Shown here: in pieces, positions 33,589 through 42,198 of the stretch
Numbering within the stretch: the stretch's first letter is position 1
Layout: each line of letters opens with the position of its first letter
Source of the DNA: CAZHJK01 sp964533275
Lineage (GTDB): Bacteria; Bacillota; Clostridia; Eubacteriales; Garciellaceae
Length of the DNA stretch: 48,778 nucleotides
Direction: 5' to 3'
Assembly (NCBI GenBank): GCA_964533275.1
Contig: CAZHJK010000021.1
Coordinates: forward strand, 1-48,778
Position numbers and translations under genes: made by a program
The notes under the pieces: generated by a model
Told to the model about the DNA's origin: nothing
The model's input: the letters and a program-made list of their open reading frames with translations, nothing else
The model's database searches: none

Positions 33589-34683
33589 ATGAAAATAGGA
33601 ATAGTTGGATTACCCAATGTAGGTAAAAGTACATTATTTAATGCAATTACAAAAGCTGGAGCAGAAGCAGCAAATTATCCTTTTTGTACAATAGATCCCA
33701 ATGTAGGGGTTGTTGTTGTACCAGATAGTAGATTAGAAATTCTAACTAAAATGAATAGTTCAGAAAAGCTTATTCCTACTGCAATTGAATTTGTTGATAT
33801 TGCTGGATTAGTAAAAGGTGCTAGTAAAGGAGAGGGCTTGGGTAATAAATTTCTTTCCCATATTAGAGAAGTAGATGCAATAGTCCATGTTGTAAGATGT
33901 TTTGAGGATGAAAATATAGTACATGTAGATGGGAGCATAGGGCCAATAAGAGATATTGATACAATAAATATTGAGTTAATCTTTGCGGATCTAGAAGTAA
34001 TTGACAGAAGAATAGATAAGTCTAAAAAAGCAGCAAAATCTGGAGATAAAAAGATTAAAAAGGAGCTTATTATTTTAGAGAAGGTTAAAGAAACTTTAGA
34101 AAATAATAAATTAATAAAGGAACATCTTTTTAATAAAGAGGAATGGGACTTTATTGAGCAGTTACAATTATTAACCTCAAAGCCTACTCTTTATGTTGCT
34201 AATGTTTCTGAAGATGAAATGATTATAGCTGACGAAAATAATATGGTAAAAGAATTACGGGAATATGTAAAGGAAGAGGATGCTGATGTAATTTTAATCT
34301 GTGCTAAAATTGAAGAAGAAATTGCACAATTAGAGGAAGAAGAAAAAAAATTATTTCTAGAAGAATTAGGTTTATCAAAGTCAGGATTAGATATGATTGT
34401 GGATGCTGGATATAAATTACTTGGACTTATTACTTTTTTAACATCGGGGCCAAAGGAAACCAAAGCTTGGACTATTAAAAATGGAACAAAGGCACCACAG
34501 GCGGCAGGTAAAATTCACACGGACTTTGAAAAAGGTTTTATACGTGCGGAAATTACCTCCTATGAAGATCTTGTAAATGCAGGTTCAGCTGTCAAGGCAA
34601 AGGAATTGGGTCTTACTCGCCTTGAAGGTAAGGAATATGTGATGAAGGATGGGGATGTAGTTTTATTCAGATTTAATGTCTAG
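33589..34683 (+). CDS. ychF: redox-regulated ATPase YchF (Obg family)
   Basis: Ribosome-associated P-loop protein of the Obg/TRAFAC group that prefers ATP to GTP, 364 residues, the standard length. Walker A is GLPNVGKST at 6-14; the switch region is DIAGLVKGASKGEGLGNKFL (about 67-86); the usual NKxD base-specificity motif is replaced by NVSE near 204, the known reason for ATP preference in this family. A helical insertion (about 130-195) and the C-terminal TGS-type domain with TSGPKETKAW are present. GAGGT lies upstream. Terminator overlaps the stop codon. Confidence 0.96.
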   Translation: MKIGIVGLPNVGKSTLFNAITKAGAEAANYPFCTIDPNVGVVVVPDSRLEILTKMNSSEKLIPTAIEFVDIAGLVKGASKGEGLGNKFLSHIREVDAIVHVVRCFEDENIVHVDGSIGPIRDIDTINIELIFADLEVIDRRIDKSKKAAKSGDKKIKKELIILEKVKETLENNKLIKEHLFNKEEWDFIEQLQLLTSKPTLYVANVSEDEMIIADENNMVKELREYVKEEDADVILICAKIEEEIAQLEEEEKKLFLEELGLSKSGLDMIVDAGYKLLGLITFLTSGPKETKAWTIKNGTKAPQAAGKIHTDFEKGFIRAEITSYEDLVNAGSAVKAKELGLTRLEGKEYVMKDGDVVLFRFNV

Positions 34684-34709
34684 CAGTTCACTTTGGTGGA
34701 TTGCTTTTT
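34682..34709 (+). terminator. terminator of ychF
   Basis: Ten-base-pair stem (34682-34691 with 34696-34705, two G-T pairs), loop TTTG, then five T residues. Its first arm includes the last bases of the stop codon. Confidence 0.75.
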
Positions 34710-34761
34710 CCTTATGGGGCAAGATATTATATAAACACTCAAAGAGGGAAGGGGTACTTTA

Positions 34762-36519
34762 ATGAGAGTTCTATTAGTGAGTTTAAATGCAAAATACATA
34801 CATACAAATCTTGCCATAAGATATTTGGAGGCTTTCTGCAAAGATATCAATAATCTAGATATTAAAATAAGAGAATTTACCATTAATGATCAATTACAGG
34901 GTATATTAAGGGAAATTTATATGGAAAAAGCTGATATCATTGCTTTATCCTGCTACATTTGGAATATTGAAGAGACTATAAAATTAGTACAATTAATAAA
35001 AAGTATACAGCCAGGAATTAAGATTATATTAGGAGGACCAGAGGTTACCTTCTATGGAAGTGATTGGATGGAAAAGATAAAGGAAATTGATTATATAGTA
35101 AAGGGAGAGGGAGAGGAAACCTTTTATGAACTATTAGAAGTATTAAATGCTACCTCAGATATAAATAATGTGGAAGGTATTATCTATAGAAATAAATATG
35201 GGAAAATTAAAGAAAATCACGACAGGAAGTTGATTGAAAACCTGGATGATATTCCTTTTCCATATACAGGAGATCTATCCTCATACAAAAATAAAATAAT
35301 ATATTATGAGAGCAGCAGGGGTTGTCCCTTTAAATGTCAATACTGTTTATCCTCAACTACAAGCGGAGTACGGTTTATTTCTATGGAGAATGCTAAAAAA
35401 CAGCTAAGTTTTTTTATAGAAGCAGGAGTTAAGCAGGTTAAATTTGTAGATAGAACCTTTAATTGTGATAAAAAGCGTACCAAAGAATTATTAAAATATC
35501 TTATTGATCAAGGAGGCAAAACAAATTTTCATTTTGAGGTGGCAGCAGATTTAATAGACCAAGAGATTCTAAATATCTTAAAATCAGCACCTATAGGCTT
35601 GTTTCAATTGGAAATAGGAGTTCAATCTACTCATTTACCAACTCTTAAGGAAATACAAAGGGTTAATGACTTTGAAAAAATTAAAATGGTTGTAAGTAGA
35701 ATTAAATCCTTTAATAATATACACCAACACCTTGACCTTATTGCAGGATTACCCTATGAAAATTATGAGATTTTTAAAAAATCCTTTAATGATGTTTATA
35801 ATATCAAACCAGATATGCTTCAATTAGGTTTTTTAAAAGTTTTAAAAGGCTCTGGCATTGAAGTTAATAAAGAAAAGCATGGTTATAAATATACTTCATT
35901 TCCACCCTATGAAGTATTATCTAATAATTATATGTCCTATGGATATATAATAAAATTAAAGCTAGTTGAAGAAATATTAGAAAAATATAGTAATTCACAT
36001 ATTTTTGACTATACAATCGAATATTTACTTCAACTTAGCTATGATGAGCCCTTTGATTTTTTTGAAAACTTTTCAAGGTTCTGGGAAGAGAGTGATTTGT
36101 TTAATAAGTCCCATAGCCAGAAAAACCTTTATAAAATATTTATGGATTATTTAAAGGTAAGCCATAATAAAAATATTAAAATTCTATTTGACTTATTAAA
36201 ACTAGACTATCTTTTATCCCATAAAGCACCATTGCCTGACTTTTTTATAAATAAAACTATTAAAAATAACAAGGAGAAGAGCTTTGAATTTTTAAAGCAA
36301 TCAGATAATGTTGCGAAATATTTACCAGAATTTAAAGGACAATCTGCAAAGGAAATATATAAACATGTTTATTTTGAAGAATTCAATAAAGACATCCTCG
36401 ACATAATTGGTATTAAAAATCAAGAGGACAACAAGGATACTTGTACTTTGCTTTTTTATTTTCCCAAACAGCAGAATGAGATTTTTAATAAAGCATTGTT
36501 CCATAGGGTTACACTATAA
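34762..36519 (+). CDS. B12-binding-domain radical SAM protein (DUF4080 type)
   Basis: A 585-residue radical enzyme of unknown substrate. The N-terminal part (about 1-130) is a cobalamin-binding Rossmann-like domain with LGGPEVTF. The radical SAM core has the cluster motif CPFKCQYC, cysteines 188, 192 and 195, in SSRGCPFKCQYCLSS. The B12-contacting DxHxxG motif is not evident, as in many members. The long C-terminal part (about 380-585) fits DUF4080, seen in Clostridia. GGGAAGGGG precedes the ATG. It ends eight bases from the converging korB gene, with no terminator between them. Confidence 0.87.
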   Translation: MRVLLVSLNAKYIHTNLAIRYLEAFCKDINNLDIKIREFTINDQLQGILREIYMEKADIIALSCYIWNIEETIKLVQLIKSIQPGIKIILGGPEVTFYGSDWMEKIKEIDYIVKGEGEETFYELLEVLNATSDINNVEGIIYRNKYGKIKENHDRKLIENLDDIPFPYTGDLSSYKNKIIYYESSRGCPFKCQYCLSSTTSGVRFISMENAKKQLSFFIEAGVKQVKFVDRTFNCDKKRTKELLKYLIDQGGKTNFHFEVAADLIDQEILNILKSAPIGLFQLEIGVQSTHLPTLKEIQRVNDFEKIKMVVSRIKSFNNIHQHLDLIAGLPYENYEIFKKSFNDVYNIKPDMLQLGFLKVLKGSGIEVNKEKHGYKYTSFPPYEVLSNNYMSYGYIIKLKLVEEILEKYSNSHIFDYTIEYLLQLSYDEPFDFFENFSRFWEESDLFNKSHSQKNLYKIFMDYLKVSHNKNIKILFDLLKLDYLLSHKAPLPDFFINKTIKNNKEKSFEFLKQSDNVAKYLPEFKGQSAKEIYKHVYFEEFNKDILDIIGIKNQEDNKDTCTLLFYFPKQQNEIFNKALFHRVTL

Positions 36520-36527
36520 TTTAAAAA

Positions 36528-37367
36528 TCATATTGAATGTAGTAATTTATTAAATTCTTCTTCGCTTATTTGAAGATCATTAATTGCTTGAGCATAGTAG
36601 TATTCATTCACAGTATTATCAGGAGATTCATAAATAACTCCTGTTAATAAGCCTTGATATTTTAGGACTTTATATATAGCTATTGATAGTTCCTTACTAT
36701 CATAATTGTTATCATTATCTAAATTGTAAAGATTTTCTTGATACCAGTTATAGGTATTTATCTTATTAAATGTTACGCAGGGGCTAAAAACATTAATAAA
36801 AGAAAACCCTTTATGTTGTATACCCTTCTCGATTAATTGGGTTAATTGTTTTGGATTTCCTGAAAAACCTTGAGCTACAAATCCTGTACCCATAGACAGA
36901 GATAATAATATTGGTTCAATAGGTATATCCTCTGTCCCAAAGGGAGTTGACTTAGTTTCGAATCCTGTATAGCTCATAGGTGATGTATGCCCCTTAGTAA
37001 GTCCATATACTCTATTTGACATTACTATATAAGTAATGTCAATATTTCTTCTCATTGCATGTAAAGTATGATTTAGACCAATTGCAAATCCATCTCCATC
37101 ACCACCGGCAGCAATAACTTCAAGATTTTTATTTGCACATTTTATTCCTTGGGCAGTAGACAAAGCTCTTCCATGGGTACTATGGAAATTGTATCCTGAA
37201 AGAAATTGAAAAATTCTGCCTGAACAACCAATTCCAGAGACTATAGTTGTTTCCTCAGGGGATATATGCAAATTATTTAATGCAGTTTTAAGACTATTAA
37301 GTATGCCAAAATGCCCACAACCGGTGCACCATGTTGGTGTTCTATTATTATTAAAGGGGTTAGTCAT
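36528..37367 (-). CDS. korB: 2-oxoacid:ferredoxin oxidoreductase, beta subunit
   Basis: Thiamine-diphosphate-binding half of an enzyme that oxidatively decarboxylates a 2-oxoacid to its acyl-CoA, reducing ferredoxin; 279 residues from ATG 37367. WCTGCGHFGI near residue 13 gives two cysteines of the 4Fe-4S site, GCSGR the third and SPCVTFN the fourth; GGDGDGFAIG is the thiamine diphosphate motif. The longer frame begins with GTG at 37376, but GGAG lies eight bases ahead of ATG 37367. The start overlaps the alpha-subunit stop by eight bases (ATGACTAA), which implies translational coupling. 2-Oxoglutarate is the likeliest substrate by family, but branched-chain oxoacids cannot be excluded. Confidence 0.88.
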   Translation of the reverse strand: MTNPFNNNRTPTWCTGCGHFGILNSLKTALNNLHISPEETTIVSGIGCSGRIFQFLSGYNFHSTHGRALSTAQGIKCANKNLEVIAAGGDGDGFAIGLNHTLHAMRRNIDITYIVMSNRVYGLTKGHTSPMSYTGFETKSTPFGTEDIPIEPILLSLSMGTGFVAQGFSGNPKQLTQLIEKGIQHKGFSFINVFSPCVTFNKINTYNWYQENLYNLDNDNNYDSKELSIAIYKVLKYQGLLTGVIYESPDNTVNEYYYAQAINDLQISEEEFNKLLHSI

Positions 37368-39078
37368 TATTAACACTCCTTTCTATAAAGCTTTTTATCT
37401 CGTCTATATTAATTAAGGTTCCATCATATTTATTAAAAATGTCTATTCTTTGGTCCATCTTCAAATAACGACAGAACAGATTATACAGCTGATTAGAGAA
37501 ATTATTTTCAATAAAGATTATATTTTTATACTTTTGCAGGATATTATTTAGAGAGTCTTTAGGGAATGGAGACAAAACTCGAAGTTGAATTGTGTCAACG
37601 GATTTATCTTTATTTTTAAAAATTTCATCTAATATCCCCTTCGTAGAGCCATAGCCTATTAACAGAATTTTAGAGTTTTTATTATTATAATTAAAACTAT
37701 TTTCCAATTCTATATTATTTAGTTTTTTCATTCTTTTATCAATCATTTTTATTCTAGTTTTAGGTGATGTATCCGTATATCCTAATTCATTATGCTCTAC
37801 TCCTGTTGTGTAAAACAATCCTTTTCTTTGACCAGGTAATGTACGGGGACTAATTCCGTCTTCTGTAATGTTGTATCTGGGGAAGTAACTTTCACTTTCA
37901 TCTCTTTTGTCTAGTATTTCTTGGGATACTATTTTTCCTCTATCAATACCAATGGAATTATATGAAGGAATTTTACTGCTATATTCCGAAAGACCTAATT
38001 GTAAATCACTTAATATTATAACAGGACATTGATACTTATCGGCTAAATTCAAACTATGGATTCCATCGTAAAAACATTCTTCTGGATTACCTGGACTTAG
38101 AACAATTCTTGGAAATTCTCCGTGACCAGAATAAAGTGCACAGTCAAGATCGCTTTGCTCTTGTTTAGTAGGCATACCAGTACTTGGTCCTGCTCTTTGC
38201 ACATCAATGATAACTATAGGGATTTCAGTCATACCAGATAAACTAATTGCTTCGCCCATGAGAGATAGACCAGGACCTGAGGTCGCAGTAACAGAACGCA
38301 TTCCGGCGTAACTAGAACCAATAGCCATAGTAATAGCAGCAATCTCATCTTCAGCTTGGATAATTGTTCCACCAAGAGATGGAAGATTTTTAGCCATAAG
38401 TTCCATTATTTCGCTTGCCGGAGTTATTGGATATGCTGCCATTAGTCTACAGCCACCTGCAATCAAACCTAGGGAGATAGCATTGTTCCCCGATAAAACC
38501 ATAGTGTTTTTAATTTTTGTTGGCTTAGGGAATTTTAGCTTTGGAATATTTATAGATAGGTTTTTACCAACATCAAAGGATTTTAGATTTAAATCTCTAA
38601 TAGTTCTAGCTTTATTACTAAATTGTTTTTTTATTTGTGAACTAATAAAATCTAAAGGTACGGACATAATAATAGAAATAACTCCTAAGGCAACCATATT
38701 ACTATGTATTTTGTTTCCTAATTTAATACCTTTTTCCTCAAAGGGAAAAGAGTAATGGATATATTTTGAAGGTAAGTTTGCTTTAAAATTTTGTTCTGTA
38801 ATAATAATTGTGTTCTCTGTTAGTAGGTGTGTATGATTATCAATAGCTTCTTGGTCGAAGGCTAGAAGTAAATCAATATTTCTCACACTAGACTCTATTA
38901 TTTCATTACTGATGCGAAGATAATAGGAAGTAGGACCTCCTTTAATACGGGAGGAAAAATTGCGATATCCATAAACATAATAACCGTATTCATTTAGAGC
39001 TAGAGATAATATCTTCCCTAATGACGCAATGCCTTCTCCCTGTTGTCCTCCAATACATAAATTAAAATTAAAGCTCAT
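37360..39078 (-). CDS. korA: 2-oxoacid:ferredoxin oxidoreductase, fused gamma-alpha subunit
   Basis: A 572-residue subunit. The first 180 residues or so are a gamma domain (GGQQGEGIASLGKILSLAL near 9-27), then the alpha domain begins with NAISLGLIAGGCRLMAAYPITPASE and continues with QAEDEIAAITMAIGSSYAG and TSGPGLSLM. A transketolase-like C-terminal domain ends the protein. This gamma-alpha fusion is typical of KorA-like enzymes. No separate ferredoxin-like delta subunit is encoded nearby, so electrons must pass to a free ferredoxin. AGGAGG lies ahead of ATG 39078. The region 39079-39323 between this gene and the divergent symporter gene should hold both promoters, but none is convincing. Confidence 0.88.
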   Translation of the reverse strand: MSFNFNLCIGGQQGEGIASLGKILSLALNEYGYYVYGYRNFSSRIKGGPTSYYLRISNEIIESSVRNIDLLLAFDQEAIDNHTHLLTENTIIITEQNFKANLPSKYIHYSFPFEEKGIKLGNKIHSNMVALGVISIIMSVPLDFISSQIKKQFSNKARTIRDLNLKSFDVGKNLSINIPKLKFPKPTKIKNTMVLSGNNAISLGLIAGGCRLMAAYPITPASEIMELMAKNLPSLGGTIIQAEDEIAAITMAIGSSYAGMRSVTATSGPGLSLMGEAISLSGMTEIPIVIIDVQRAGPSTGMPTKQEQSDLDCALYSGHGEFPRIVLSPGNPEECFYDGIHSLNLADKYQCPVIILSDLQLGLSEYSSKIPSYNSIGIDRGKIVSQEILDKRDESESYFPRYNITEDGISPRTLPGQRKGLFYTTGVEHNELGYTDTSPKTRIKMIDKRMKKLNNIELENSFNYNNKNSKILLIGYGSTKGILDEIFKNKDKSVDTIQLRVLSPFPKDSLNNILQKYKNIIFIENNFSNQLYNLFCRYLKMDQRIDIFNKYDGTLINIDEIKSFIERSVNND

Positions 39079-39323
39079 TTTTATACCTCCTTAATAAATT
39101 AGGGAATTGAATTGTTTAGAATAATATAGAACATTGTCTATAAAGTTAATACCTTTAAATTATCATACTAAACATGTAAAGTAGTAGAATTTTCAAAATA
39201 GTTAAACTTCTAATAAAACTATTTAAAATTTATAGCACTATGGTATTATAATAATTGTGATTTAAATCTTGTAGTCTATACAAGCTTTAAGCACTAAAAA
39301 TTCGACAAGAAGGGGATAAGGAC

Positions 39324-40499
39324 ATGAAAAAAATAGGTTTACTGCCAAGACTGATTATTGGACTTATATCAGGTATAATTATTGGTTATCTTTCATCCAT
39401 TGCAGGTATGGAATGGCCAGTACGATTATTAGCAACTTTTAACGGCATTTTTGGTAACTTTTTAAATTATATTATTCCATTTATTATCATTGCATTTGTA
39501 GCACCAGGTATTGCTGATTTAGGCAAGGGAGCTGGTAAACTACTTGGAATTACAACAGGGCTAGCTTATGGATCTACTGTTATCGCTGGTTTGTTAGCAT
39601 TCTTTGCAGGTTCTTTATTATTACCAGGTATTGTTTCTGGTGGAACTGCTGCCGCCGATCCAGGAGAGGCATTATTAACAGGATTTATTGTTATAGAAAT
39701 TCCTGCTATGATGGGTGTTATGACTGCCCTTGTTACAGCTTTTGTTTTAGGTTTAGGAATGGCAGCTATTGAAAAGAAATCTTTGCTAGGAGTAATGAAA
39801 GATTTTCAAAGTATTATTGAAAAGGTTATCTCAACTGTTATCATTCCATTATTACCAATTCATATTGGTGGGATTTTCGCAAATATGACTTTTGCAGGTG
39901 AAGTTGTAAGAACTATGGCTGTATTTGGACAAGTTTTTGCTATTGTTATTGCACTGCACATAATTTATATCTTAATTCAATACTTTACAGCTGGAAGTAT
40001 CTCAGGAAAAAATCCAATAAAATCTCTAAAAAATATGATACCAGCATATTTAACAGCAATAGGGACTCAATCTTCTGCTGCTACAATACCTGTTACTTTG
40101 GCTAGTACAAAGAAAAATAAGGTTTCAGATGAAGTTGCAGATTTTGCTGTGCCTTTATGCGCTACTATCCACTTATCTGGAAGTACTATAACTCTTACTA
40201 TGTGTGCTATGGCAGTTATGTTTATTGGAGGAGTAACACCAGCATTTAGTGCTATGTTCCCATTCATTTTGATGTTGGGAGTTACTATGGTTGCTGCACC
40301 AGGAGTACCAGGAGGAGCTGTTATGGCTGCTTTAGGATTATTAACAACGATGTTAGGATTTACAGAAGCTCAAACAGCTTTAATGATAGGTTTATATTTA
40401 ACACAAGATAGCTTTGGAACAGCATGTAATATTACAGGCGATGGGGCTATTGCAATGGTTGTTGATAGATTTGCTAAAGGAAACAATACTAGTAAATAA
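39324..40499 (+). CDS. dicarboxylate/amino acid:cation symporter (SDF/DAACS family)
   Basis: Membrane carrier that takes up dicarboxylates or amino acids with Na+ or H+, 391 residues, about eight membrane helices plus two hairpins. Signatures are the serine-rich hairpin SSAATIPVTLASTK, the region AVPLCATIHLSGSTIT in place of the family NMDGT motif, VPGGAVMAALGLL, and DSFGTACNITGDGAIAMVVD in the last helix. The altered NMDGT region suggests a distinct substrate or coupling ion. Terminator at 40544. The gene reads away from korAB, which uses 2-oxoacids, so a link to oxoacid or glutamate use is possible but unproven. Confidence 0.9.
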   Translation: MKKIGLLPRLIIGLISGIIIGYLSSIAGMEWPVRLLATFNGIFGNFLNYIIPFIIIAFVAPGIADLGKGAGKLLGITTGLAYGSTVIAGLLAFFAGSLLLPGIVSGGTAAADPGEALLTGFIVIEIPAMMGVMTALVTAFVLGLGMAAIEKKSLLGVMKDFQSIIEKVISTVIIPLLPIHIGGIFANMTFAGEVVRTMAVFGQVFAIVIALHIIYILIQYFTAGSISGKNPIKSLKNMIPAYLTAIGTQSSAATIPVTLASTKKNKVSDEVADFAVPLCATIHLSGSTITLTMCAMAVMFIGGVTPAFSAMFPFILMLGVTMVAAPGVPGGAVMAALGLLTTMLGFTEAQTALMIGLYLTQDSFGTACNITGDGAIAMVVDRFAKGNNTSK

Positions 40500-40543
40500 T
40501 AAATTTAATAAAATTCATTACAACCATTAAAATTTTAAATTTT

Positions 40544-40576
40544 GGAGGGGTGAAGTTTTCACCTTCTCCTTTTTTT
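40544..40576 (+). terminator. terminator of the symporter gene
   Basis: GGAG and GGTGAA pair with TTCACC and CTCC across a small bulge, followed by seven T residues. Confidence 0.85.
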
Positions 40577-40662
40577 ATGCAATATTATAGTTCTACTTGT
40601 TGGTAAGGAAACATACTTTCATTTATACTAGTGTGCTGTTAACCACTATCTTGTAATTTATT

Positions 40663-40690
40663 TTTGAAAATAAAATGCTAATGGTATAAT
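40663..40690 (+). promoter_or_regulatory. possible promoter of the holin-like gene
   Basis: TTTGAA at 40663-40668, 16-base spacer, TATAAT at 40685-40690. The -35 box is poor. Confidence 0.4.
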
Positions 40691-40769
40691 TATATTATTA
40701 ATAAAATAATAATGCATAATCTTTATAATTATTATGATTTTTAATCATTAATTAAATGGAGGTATTTAT

Positions 40770-41108
40770 ATGATTGCAAAATGGTTGGCTGGTGCACTTT
40801 CCTTATATTTAGTATCTTTTTTTATGGAGGGTATTTCTATTACAGGTCTGACAGGAGCATTGTGGGCTTCTGCTGTATTGGGAATAATGAATATAATTAT
40901 AAAACCAATAATTTCTTTTTTCGCTCTCCCCTTTACAATACTAACCTTAGGGCTTTTTACCTTTGTAATTAATGGAATAGTACTTTTAATAACATCTAGC
41001 TTTTCTACATCATTACATGTGAGTGGTCTGGGTTCTGCCATTATTGGAGCGTTATTACTAAGTATAATAAATACCATAATATTGAAAGTTATAGATAATA
41101 AAGAATAA
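40770..41108 (+). CDS. phage holin family / YvlD-like membrane protein
   Basis: A 112-residue protein made of about four hydrophobic helices, of the Pfam group called phage holin family 4 (superfamily IV), which in most bacteria is not phage-linked. The KPIISFFALPFTILTLGLFTF stretch (in two adjacent parts, about 49-69) is the characteristic part. Function unknown; related proteins such as YvlD belong to envelope-stress operons. No other phage gene is near. Ribosome binding site TGGAGG lies ahead of the ATG. The acetyltransferase gene follows after 21 bases. Confidence 0.82.
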   Translation: MIAKWLAGALSLYLVSFFMEGISITGLTGALWASAVLGIMNIIIKPIISFFALPFTILTLGLFTFVINGIVLLITSSFSTSLHVSGLGSAIIGALLLSIINTIILKVIDNKE

Positions 41109-41129
41109 TATCAGATGAGGTGGAGTTAA

Positions 41130-41753
41130 ATGGAAGATAAAATATTATATTTAAAAAATAAGATTACTAAGGAAGGAAAAATTCAAATACGCAAAGCCAG
41201 TGAAGAGGATGTCGATGGGATTTTTAAAATTGCTAGTTCTGTTGGAGGGGAAAAGAAAAACCCTAGAGAGGGTTTTCTTATGGACGATTATACAAAAGAC
41301 ATAAAAAAGCATAAAAGAAAAATACTAAACAACATTATAGATTTAGATTATTTTTATGTAGCAGAATATGAAGAATTATTAGGTTACTTAATAGCTTATT
41401 CCAGGGATCAATGGTTAAACTTAGAGGAAAATTGGCTTGATGAGGTTTATTGGCATACAGAATTTGATAAATCTAAACTAGATGATTTTATACTAATTGA
41501 TAAAACAGCTATATATTCTGGATTAACAGGATTAGGAATAGGTAGTAGCATATATAAAACATTATTTAAAGAATTGATGCTAAAGGGTATATATAATATT
41601 TTTGCGGAAACACTTATTGCGCCAATGCCAAATTTTGCTTCATTAGAGTTTCGACTTAAACAAAATTATAGTCTTTGTGGATTTCGTTATGAAAAACATT
41701 TTGAAAAAACCCTATCTACTTTGGTTTATTATAAAGAGCTACATAATAAATAA
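41130..41753 (+). CDS. GNAT-family N-acetyltransferase
   Basis: A 207-residue predicted acyltransferase. The GNAT core shows IRKASEEDVDGIFKIA at the start of the domain (about 19-34) and the acetyl-CoA loop GLTGLGIGSSIYKTLF (about 130-145), where LGIGS matches the Q/RxxGxG/A site. Substrate is unknown. GAGGTGGAG precedes ATG 41130. It probably shares a transcript with the small membrane protein upstream and ends seven bases from the converging gene at 41761. Confidence 0.82.
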   Translation: MEDKILYLKNKITKEGKIQIRKASEEDVDGIFKIASSVGGEKKNPREGFLMDDYTKDIKKHKRKILNNIIDLDYFYVAEYEELLGYLIAYSRDQWLNLEENWLDEVYWHTEFDKSKLDDFILIDKTAIYSGLTGLGIGSSIYKTLFKELMLKGIYNIFAETLIAPMPNFASLEFRLKQNYSLCGFRYEKHFEKTLSTLVYYKELHNK

Positions 41754-41760
41754 AATCATC

Positions 41761-42180
41761 TTATGGCAATTTAAGTATAGTGGCAAGATCCTTTGGATTA
41801 ATGTGATATAACGAACCAATCCCTTGATAAAACCCATGTTCTTTAATTAGATGAATAGAAAGGGATGACCAATAAAAATATTTATTTAATCTCTTATGAT
41901 ATGCGACAATATGATTTTTGGGATATAATCCTTGGTGTCCAAAAGGGCAAGGTATATTACCTCTAAATTCCTCCGCTTGTATTGTAAGTTCATAATCAAT
42001 TTTAACTTGTTCTCCAGGTGTTTTTAGTGCAAGAATTAACAATTCATTCATCTTTACAGCAATATCCTTATGAGATAATCCTAATTGGTGTACTGTTGTA
42101 TCATCTGTTTTTAGGATATCCATAAGTGGTCGGGTATCATTTCCTAAAAATCCAGTATGAGAAAGTTTTCCTTGCTTCAT
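41761..42180 (-). CDS. unrecognised protein at the end of the nqr-like operon
   Basis: A 139-residue soluble protein I do not recognise. No signal peptide or membrane segment. The one striking motif is IPCPFGHQGLYPKNH (about 76-90), with Cys and His close together, and several further histidines follow; the region about 93-125 is rich in aromatic residues. It starts 18 bases after the nqrF stop codon, on the same strand, with GAGG five bases before ATG 42180 (a GTG at 42186 overlaps that site), so it is co-transcribed with the pump genes. It could be an accessory, assembly or regulatory factor, or simply a neighbour. No function is assigned. Confidence 0.6.
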   Translation of the reverse strand: MKQGKLSHTGFLGNDTRPLMDILKTDDTTVHQLGLSHKDIAVKMNELLILALKTPGEQVKIDYELTIQAEEFRGNIPCPFGHQGLYPKNHIVAYHKRLNKYFYWSSLSIHLIKEHGFYQGIGSLYHINPKDLATILKLP

Positions 42181-42198
42181 TTGCACCTCACATCCTTT

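Noticed and set aside
40766..41077. A 103-codon reading frame antisense to the small membrane protein
   Set aside because: The forward gene has a ribosome binding site and family pattern; the antisense frame has neither.
40770..41108. Prophage remnant because of the holin-like protein
   Set aside because: No other phage gene is near, and this family is widespread outside phages.
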